From the NCBI GenBank assembly GCA_032622095.1, contig CP136066.1, positions 149,573,559 through 149,637,558 of the forward strand: a stretch of DNA of 64,000 bases. Reading direction: 5' to 3'. This stretch comes from Siphonodentalium dalli. Taxonomy: Eukaryota; Mollusca; Scaphopoda; Gadilida; Siphonodentaliidae. The notes beneath the pieces were generated by a model. That model searched no databases. It saw nothing but the letters and a program-made list of their open reading frames with translations, and had not been told where the DNA came from. This document shows, in pieces, positions 56,985 through 64,000 of the stretch (position 1 is its first letter; each line of letters starts with the position of its first letter). The position numbers and the translations under genes were made by a program.

Positions 56985-57062
56985 CCTAGATCATGCCATG
57001 ATTCTCTACTCTGGCTAACGCCGTAGCGTTAGCCAAAGTACAGGTTCATGGCATGATCTAGG
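56985..57062 (+). repeat. 78-bp hairpin L1
   Basis: Left half CCTAGATCATGCCATGA and right half TCATGGCATGATCTAGG pair perfectly, and GGCTAACGCCGTAGCGTTAGCC forms the tip after a mismatched middle. Confidence 0.93.
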
Positions 57063-57242
57063 TAACGCCGAATACAATTTTGCGATGCCAATTTGAGACT
57101 TTCTGGTTAAAATTATCAATATAAACGCTGATTTTATGCCTTCGCGTGCGACTTCCCCATCCAGCGGTGTGCCTCTTTCCACAATTTTGTGATTGTATGT
57201 TACATTCTTTTCATTCTAAATGGTTCAATTTTCTCGGTGACA

Positions 57243-57320
57243 CCTAGATCATGCCATGATTCTCTACTCTGGCTAACGCCGTAGCGTTAGCCAAAGTACA
57301 GGTTCATGGCATGATCTAGG
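57243..57320 (+). repeat. 78-bp hairpin L2
   Basis: Identical by eye to L1, 258 bases further on, as part of the tandem unit. Confidence 0.93.
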
Positions 57321-57497
57321 TAACGCCGAATACAATTTTGCGATGCCAATTTGAGACTTTCTGGTTAAAATTATCAATAACGCTGATTTTACGCCTTCGT
57401 GTGTGACTTCCCCAGCCAGCGGTGTGCCTCTTTCCACAATTTTGTGATTGTATGTTCCATTTTTTTCATTCTAAATGGTGCACTTTTCTCGGCAACA

Positions 57498-57575
57498 CCT
57501 AGATCATGCCATGATTCTGTACTCTGGCTAACGCCGTAGCGTTAGCCAAAATACAGGTTCATGGCATGATCTAGG
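57498..57575 (+). repeat. 78-bp hairpin L3
   Basis: Differs from L1 at about two positions (CTGTACTCTGG; AAAATACAGG). Spacing from L2 is 255 bases. Confidence 0.92.
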
Positions 57576-57698
57576 TAACACCAAATACAATATCGCTGAT
57601 TTTATACCTTCCTTTATGAATTCCCAACAGTATGCCACTTTGCACAACTTCGCCATACTACGTTATGATTTTTTTAGATTTAAATGGAGCATATTTCT

Positions 57699-57774
57699 TA
57701 GATTATTCCATGATGAATCTCTACTATAGTACTCTGGCTGACACCGCCCGAGTAGAGATTCATGGCATGATCTA
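57699..57774 (+). repeat. Degenerate hairpin L4
   Basis: TAGATTATTCCATGATGAATCTCTACT-type left half (shown in part) pairs with AGTAGAGATTCATGGCATGA and TCTA. The tip has changed to GGCTGACACCGCCC. It is about 124 bases after L3, so the unit is truncated. Confidence 0.8.
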
Positions 57775-58803
57775 TCTTTTATCAAACTACTTCAGAATAT
57801 ATACATGTAGTATTAATGTGATTGCATCCAGTGAGCACATTCTGGTATCCCTGCCCCACTCCTGCTTGGCATAATTATTTAATAGGAAGCGCCTGGTTGA
57901 ATCTACAGTGGTATGATAGATCACTTCTATCCTCAAGCAACTTATGCCATTCAACGGCATTTTTTCTAATGTGAAGGGGTACTCTCAGGTGCCTAATAAT
58001 AGTGACAGCATGATTATTAATTTGGAGAAAATTCCCAACGATCACTAATATTTACATTGAGACATTATTAACATCAGCCTAAATCCCTACCAATCACTAT
58101 TATTAGGCCAACACGATTATTATGCACCTGAGATTTTGGCTTGAGACCCCACCATAGTTCAATTCACACCAGGTTATCAACTTCCATTATTTTCCAATGT
58201 TTGAACACATAGGCATGGCCCTGATAAATGGCTTATTGTGTGGATACCAGTAATATATTGAGAGTAATCACTTCATTGAACTGGTGACATGAAATAATTC
58301 ATGAGAGGTAGGGATGTTGTACAAACACAAATTAGACCCTGTCTCAATCAAAAAAAATTCATGGCACCAGTTCAATCAAGTGATTATTCTCTGTTTAATC
58401 ATGTTCCATTATAAACATCTTAATTTACGAGAAATCCTAATATCACTGCCATTATACCCATGACGCATAAATTTTGATTGCGAATATAAATACATACATG
58501 TAACATGCTAATTAAAGTGACATAATTCATAAGTGCAATTATAGTTTATAATCACTCGAGAAATCAAGGTAATTCACAGATACGAATGTAATAAAGTCAT
58601 TTTAAAATTTAAAAGTATACCAGTAGTACCAGTACAAGTAGTGTGCATATACATGGCTACATGTGTGTGTTGTCTGGGTGAAATAAATCATCCAGACTGA
58701 CATCTCCCTGAATGAATGGCAATGCCAGAATTGTTAGCATCACTTACATTGAATACAGCAGCACAAATGCATGTTGGTACATGTATGTACATGTATTATT
58801 ACC
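57775..58803. other. Interior of the 5.2-kb element, two loose hairpins, no gene
   Basis: TCAGGTGCCTAATAATAGTGA (near 57986, first 20 compared) pairs with TCACTATTATTAGGC near 58095 and ATGCACCTGAGA near 58122. AGTAATCACTTCATTGAACT near 58263 pairs with AGTTCAATCAAGTGATTATT near 58367. No transposase or other protein motif was seen. Confidence 0.55.
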
Positions 58804-59178
58804 TTAAAGACATATTATGGACTTGTTCGAGTTCGTGAAGCTGATAAGTTGGTATTCAGGCGTTATGCCAACCTGGAGAATGTAGCATTCTACTAACATC
58901 GTCGAAAATTTCAAAGAAATCGACCATACCATTCAAGAGAAAACGTTGTCAAAACAACGCTCAATTGTAAATATTTACATCTGAATATGGGACGCAACAA
59001 TTGTCAACAAACTAACACAAATGATTTCGCCATCCAGAGTCAGGGCATTAAATTAATATATCAGAATGACGATGCGTGTTGGTAATTTGGATTAACATTC
59101 TTAAAAAGAACAACTTTGAGCATGAATATTCTCCATTTCTATTGGATTACCCTACGGGAGTGTTTCACATCACTTTAA
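58804..59178 (-). repeat. TTAAAGTGATGTGAA family, nested copy
   Basis: Inverted relative to 53950-54309. Plus-strand ends are TTAAAGACATATTATGG and GTTTCACATCACTTTAA, so TTAA stands at both ends; the unit may itself be a TTAA-type MITE that entered the larger element. Confidence 0.78.
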
Positions 59179-60027
59179 TCCATTGCATGTACATGTACAT
59201 AATTGTATTCGTTTGTTTCAATTAGGGCCCTGCGGACAAATTCGATGTGATTCAGAATCTTTCATCTGATTTGATTGAATATCGCGTGTCCTGATTCAAA
59301 TTGTATGGAATCATTGGCACCAGTTGCATTCCAATTACTTCCAACAGACTGCATTGCTTTCTCTCTCAGGATTATGAAACCAACAAAAGACCACACAAAC
59401 AAATAACACTCACCCCTGACCACGAGTCCTGCTAGGCTGCTATGATGTTGGTCGGTCCTGCTGAATTGCTATGATGCTGGTAGGTCAAACTGATGCTGTC
59501 ACACAAATATACAGGCTATTTTTTATAAAGTTGTCATTTTCACAGTGTTTTGTGAAAAAGACAGCTCTGATGTTTGCAAATTTTATGTACCAACATTGAG
59601 TCCTTCACATTTGACTAAAAACAATTAATGCTTATCATTTATGATGAGAGCTTGGTGTAAAATGTTTACTATGGAGGTTTACGAGCATATTTTCACCTCT
59701 GCACAATACAAATAATTAATAACACCACACATATACATGTATGGCATTAGGACAACAGTAGCTCGAAAGACGAGTGTGACTCGACACACAGTAGCATTTC
59801 AACCAGGCTCTACTCATAATTCACTTTATAATATTGATTTTGATTTGAGAAAGGAAAACATGTCATTGATTTGTCCAAAAATTTATATTAGTACACACAT
59901 ATTTAAAAATATGTGAATGCATTATGATCATGAGTCTAAATCAGTATTGACGCTCCAATGAGATACAAAATTTGTGGTAATAATAAGAAAGATTAAAGTC
60001 CACAGGTGATTTTAAATGTAAAAAATG
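59179..60027. other. Interior of the 5.2-kb element, no gene seen
   Basis: GCTGCTATGATGTTGGTCGG and GCTATGATGCTGGTAGG near 59447 and 59467 are a short direct repeat; CTATGATGCTGGTAGGG is also found near 9867. Otherwise AT-rich. Confidence 0.4.
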
Positions 60028-60165
60028 TAAGGCCCAATCGCAAAATTGTGGAAAGAGGCACACCGTTGGATGGGGACGTCACACACAAAAGGCAAAAAAT
60101 CAGTGCTATTGATATTTTCTACCAGAAAGTCTCAAATTGGCATTACAAAATTGTATTCGGTGTTA

Positions 60166-60243
60166 CCTAGATCATGCCATGAACCTGTACTTTGGCTAAC
60201 GCTACGGCGTTAGCCAGAGTAGAGAATAATGGCATGATCTAGG
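60166..60243 (-). repeat. 78-bp hairpin R1
   Basis: Inverted counterpart of the left-arm hairpins, with TGTACTTTGG and GAGAATAATGGCATG variants. Confidence 0.93.
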
Positions 60244-60420
60244 TGTGACCGAGAAAACTGTACCATTTAGAATGAAAAAAATATAACGTACAATCACAAA
60301 ATTGTGGAAAGAGGCACACCGCTGGATGGGGAAGTCACACACGAAGGCGTAAAATCAGCGTTATTGATAATTTTAACCAGAAAGTCTCAAATTGGCATCG
60401 CAAAATTGTATTCGGCGCTA

Positions 60421-60498
60421 CCTAGATCATGCCATGAACCTGTACTTTGGCTAACGCTACGGCGTTAGCCAGAGTAGAGAATAATGGCATGATCTAGG
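60421..60498 (-). repeat. 78-bp hairpin R2
   Basis: Same as R1 by eye, 255 bases further on. Confidence 0.93.
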
Positions 60499-61350
60499 TG
60501 TCACCGAGAAAATTGAACCATTTAGAATGAAAAGAATGTAACATAAAATCACAAAATTGTGGAAAGAGGCACACCGCTGGATGGGGAAGTCACACGCGAA
60601 GGCATAAAATCAGCGTTATTGATAATTTTAACCAGAAAGTCTCAAATTGGCATCGTAAAATTGGATTTAGGGAGACCAAGAAAAGTGCCTCATTCAGAAC
60701 GAATTTTTTTTTACGTAGAATAGTCAAGTTGTGTAAAGTGGCATACCGTTGGGTGGGGAATTCACAAAGGAAGGCACTAAATCAGTGTCATGTATATTTT
60801 CGACTTGAAAGTGTCCAATGACCATTGCCAAATGGGGCCTGTATGAAGGAATAAAAAGTGAAAAGTTCAGAATGAAAAATATCATATGTAAAATCATGAA
60901 GATATGGAACCACGCTACCCTTGGGAGCAGAATTGACTCAGGAAGACATGGGACAAGGGAAGTCTGGGTCTTCAGGTTAAAAGTTTGTCATTCCCATCGC
61001 TGAATGGGTCGTGGGGGCTAATACGTCGAAAACGCAGAAAGCCATGTGCGCCGATTCAAGCGGCTGGTAAATCAAATTAAATCGTATTGGGAACCTAAGA
61101 ACCAATCCGCGCGGTCATATTATATCATTAATCGATGACTGCATCGAAGTTATTTGAAAACATTACTCAGTTTACTTACATTTGATGAAAAACGACGAGA
61201 GAAGTTTCGCTGTTGAACAAAAATGTCTGCCGAAGTGCAATCTCTTCCGGGTATGGATCACATGACCGGAGATCATGTGACCGGTCGAAATGGCGATTGT
61301 CCGAGGCCGTCCTTGATGAGAGTAGCGAGATTGGACGGATGTGGCGTCTA

Positions 61351-61359
61351 ACAAAGTTT
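61351..61359. repeat. 9-bp target-site duplication, right
   Basis: ACAAAGTTT, the direct repeat of 56126-56134. Confidence 0.9.
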
Positions 61360-61684
61360 GTGATTCAATCATAACTAGAACAGATCGTTACGGTCGGATC
61401 TGATAATAAAACCTGACAAAATCCCATGCTGGATTAATTTAATGTCACATCTGGATATACGAAACAGTTGTTTGGGAATGCATCGAGTCAATAACTCAAC
61501 AATTGTATTACTTCCATTGACTTTAATTGAATCTTTTGTTTCGTCGTTGCACAGGTATTACATTATCGACGTCTAGCCGAACCACATGGTACACAAGAAT
61601 AGCTACGCAATACAGTTACCAAGGATACACACGCAAAAACCCTGCACTCCGCATAATCGCTAGAAGTGGAATCACAATATTAAA
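61360..61684. other. No gene seen
   Basis: AT-rich sequence right of the 5.2-kb element. Confidence 0.4.
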
Positions 61685-61757
61685 AAGAAAACCATAGACA
61701 GAAATGGTAACGCCCTCAAGATCATATTATTAGGCATATATATAATATAAAATATTA
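61685..61757 (+). repeat. ~78-bp dispersed repeat, copy 2
   Basis: Matches 46027-46104, same orientation, about 90% by eye. Confidence 0.8.
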
Positions 61758-62077
61758 GTGGAGTCACTTAACCCACAATAATGGAAGAATCGTTCACTTC
61801 CGGATAAAAGCACCAAACTTCGCACATATATTGTCCTCTATATCCCTGATCATAATCCAGCTGGTTCCAGCTTTCGGTTAAGTGGAACCCATTAAATTCA
61901 AGATGGCGCCCAACATGGCCGCCGTTTTTCAGACGGATCACTAAGTCAGTTTGATGCAATTTATAGTGAGACAGTCCTGTCATAGGTATACAAATGTATA
62001 CATTTGTGTGAAGAACAGATAAAATGCCACCATTATAGGGTAAAATTGGAACTCACCGTCCAAGATGGCCGTCAAAT
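61758..62077. repeat. ATGGCGCCCAACATGGCCGCC-type repeat piece
   Basis: AAGATGGCGCCCAACATGGC near 61901 and AAGATGGCCGTC near 62063 are of the same kind as the 40665-41600 repeat. No gene. Confidence 0.5.
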
Positions 62078-62745
62078 TTTCTCTAATATCTTTAAGATCA
62101 GTTTATGTTGGATTTTTCATGTTAACTGACCATTGGAGCAATGAAATATGCCATTCATGGTGTCAGAATCCATTATGATCCCTCAAAAATTCGATTTTAC
62201 AGAAAGCGGTATAAAATTTTACCAAAAATCACCATTGGGATTTCTAGTCATATTTCATCAAGAAATGGGCAGAACTGTGAAATTTTAGTGAAGCATTTCA
62301 TTTCTTATGCATATTCCACTCATTAGTACCAAAATTGTCACTTTGGCTCAAAATTGCTGAAAAAATGGCGGCCAAATTGAAGCTGGAAGTGGAAAATTTG
62401 ATTTGTTTTCTCTAATATCTTTAAGATCAGTTTATGCTGTTTGGTATTGGTTGAGAAAGCTCACTTTATGTTGTACTATTCATGTTAACTGACCATTGCA
62501 GCAATGAAATATGACATTCATGAAGTCATAAACCCTTCTGATCCCTCAAGAATTCGATTTTACAGAAAGCAGTATTTTCCCAAAATCACCATTGTGATTT
62601 CTAGTCATATTTCATCAATAAATGGGCAGAACTGTGCAATTTTAGTGAAACATTCCATTTATTATGCATATTCCAACTCATTGGTTCCAAAATTGTCACT
62701 TTGGCTCAAAATGGCTGCAAAAATGGTGGCCAAAATGTGAAAATG
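62078..62745. repeat. Tandem repeat, two ~330-365-bp units
   Basis: CTCTAATATCTTTAAGATCA, CATGTTAACTGACCATTG, TCGATTTTACAGAAAGC, TTTCTAGTCATATTTCATCA and ATTGTCACTTTGGCTCAAAA recur in order. The second copy has about 35 extra bases (GTTTGGTATTGGTTGAGAAA region). Each unit ends in an AAAATGGCGGCCAAA block. Frames of about 60 codons in both copies simply reflect the repeat. Confidence 0.9.
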
Positions 62746-63214
62746 GTAAATATTGCCCCATGCTGCGTACCATGCAACCACATACAAGTTGTGGTTGATG
62801 ACAAAATTTAACTATTATGTGTTATATAGATTGAATACTAACATTCCTTATGTACCCAACAAGTTAATTTTTCATATATATCCCAAACATTATTCTCCGC
62901 TGTACCGAATAGGTAGCAAATTGTGACCTACTGGGTTATTAAACTTGTTACTTCATCAAGTGAAAACTATAGGTTCTATTATGGTTGTCCCAGTACCTTA
63001 TGAGGCATGACAAATTCATTTTAAAGGATGCGGTATGGAATTTTGCCTACAAAACTTCTTTTGAGATTCTGGCCATGTTTCTGAAGGGAAATGGGCATGC
63101 AGAACTTCGAAACTGAGCTGAGCGGGACCAATTTATGTTGCTACTCTCACAAATTAGCGTCAAAATTTATCAACATTGATCAACTTAATTTATACATGAT
63201 GTTTGTAAAAATGG
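62746..63214. other. No gene seen
   Basis: A TTTTAAAGGATGCGGTATGG...AAACTTCTTTTGAGATTCTGG patch (only part shown) near 63020 is a faint further relative of the preceding units. Otherwise AT-rich. Confidence 0.4.
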
Positions 63215-64000
63215 TAGTCAGGGAGTGACTTTGTGGTCACATATGATGTGAGTAGGTATACATGAAATATAATCACGAATGGTGTGACTAGTTATACAAG
63301 GAGTGTCTATATGGCCATGTGTGTGGTGTTTATGGTGAGATGCAAGGAGTGCTAATGCATGATGTGAATAGGTATACGTTGAGTGGCTGTATAGTCACTG
63401 AAGTGGTGTATGGGTATAACAAGAGTAGCTATATTCCATCCGTGTGTTGTTTATGTATATATGGAGTGACTTTATGATCATGTGTGGAATGTACATGTGT
63501 ACATTTAGTGGCTTTTTTGTCATGGATGGGTGTATATGTATACATGTGTTGGTTGTATGAAAATGGGTGGGGTGTATGGATACATAAGGAGTGGTTGTAT
63601 GCTTATGTGTATAATAATTATAGGTGTACATGGAACGGTTGTATGGTCATGATTGTTGAAATGTAAATGCATACATGCATAGATGGATGGTCATTGGCGA
63701 GCGTGTTGGTATATATGAAGTGGCATTGTGATTTTAGGTGTATATTGTATGTATGTGCATCTTTGCTGTTGGTGTATTGCCATTAGGGGATCAGGGAGTC
63801 GCTGTACGATCATGGGTCGGATGTATGAGTATACAGCGAATGGCTGAATTGTCATGCGTGAGGTGTATATGCAAGTCTTGTGTCTACAAATGGCCATGTG
63901 GTATTGGTGTATCCAGTCAATCCTGAGGTGTATATGTATACAATGAATGACCCTATGGCCATGTGTGGGGTGTATATGTATATCTTGAGTGGCTTTATGC
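63215..64000. repeat. Degenerate minisatellite, ~45-60-bp unit, runs off the edge
   Basis: The consensus is about GGAGTGGCTTTATGGTCATG then TGTGGGGTGTATATGTATAC. Some 14-16 diverged copies can be traced, for example at 63229, 63467, 63509 and 63960-64000. The array is still present at the last base of the window. Confidence 0.85.

Larger units (their letters stand above)
56135..61350. mobile_element. 5.2-kb MULE-like element with very long inverted arms
   Basis: The ends are TAGACGCCACATCCGTC and its reverse complement, each directly flanked by ACAAAGTTT. The right arm spans about 60028-61350. The left arm, 56135 to about 57600, has the same content plus an extra ~255-base unit. Over the outermost 190 bases I count only about four differences. 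Each arm has an outer unique part and an inner tandem of units with the anchors CCAATTTGAGACTTTCTGG, CAGCGGTGTGCCTCTTTCC and a 78-bp hairpin. The outer part includes AAAT|GTAAGT, a donor-like site, present in both arms. Between the arms (57775-60027) there is no recognisable transposase. A 9-bp target duplication with long arms is characteristic of Mutator-like elements; lack of a transposase makes it non-autonomous. Superfamily assignment is inference. Confidence 0.88.

Noticed and set aside
1-64000. CRISPR array, rRNA, intact tRNA, bacterial operon
   Set aside because: No regularly spaced short repeats with unique spacers, no rRNA-like sequence, and tRNA-like boxes only in decayed SINE heads. 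The window is eukaryotic in character.

Overview
The window looks like AT-rich nuclear DNA from a marine invertebrate, most likely a bivalve mollusc. The signs are a low coding density, many TACATGTA-type stretches, dispersed repeats of kinds common in molluscs (a minus-strand SINE at 14.6 kb, ends that read TTAAAGGGACAT, ATGGCGGCCAT islands), and introns with GTAAGT donors. The species is an inference from remembered repeat families and was not tested. There is no bacterial-style gene packing, no rRNA, no intact tRNA and no CRISPR array.

Host coding content is very thin. The only convincing host coding segment is one first exon on the minus strand at 26524-26791. It encodes a signal peptide followed by the start of a cysteine-rich PAN/apple-like module, ends at a clean GTAAGT donor, and has a TATA-like box upstream. 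The later exons were not found. Two weak coding candidates (8275-8481 minus, 15895-16047 plus) are given with low confidence.

Almost everything else is mobile or repetitive DNA. From left to right: a 177-bp tandem array (85-1140); a GC-rich nested inverted-repeat element (1874-2895); a foldback element with poly-G/poly-C tracts (2962-3948); a TTAATGG-rich island with a perfect 20-bp inverted repeat (4675-5165); two adjacent TTAA-flanked MITEs (8502-9006) with a third copy at 43697; a head-to-tail pair of Helitron-like elements (10067-10881) and a third Helitron-like end with a matching empty site nearby (12297); several near-perfect hairpins at 13-17.6 kb; a decayed transposase-like gene (17998-19920) cut off by a SINE and a 384-bp MITE; a 405-bp perfect direct duplication (22163 and 23605); pieces of non-LTR retrotransposons (31594-31860, 34913-35232); a decayed 'CINRPV/WSY' family fragment (36690-37055); and several elements with long inverted arms (32493, 45263, 48274, 49365, 55188).

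The most striking object is a 5.2-kb element at 56135-61350. It has about 1.3-1.5 kb inverted arms, near identical over the outer part I aligned, a perfect 9-bp flanking duplication (ACAAAGTTT), and arms built from tandem units that each carry a 78-bp hairpin. No transposase was recognised inside it. The 9-bp duplication and long arms resemble Mutator-like (MULE) elements, so it is best read as a young, non-autonomous MULE-like element with an unusual hairpin-array architecture. The right edge of the window enters a minisatellite that continues past base 64000.
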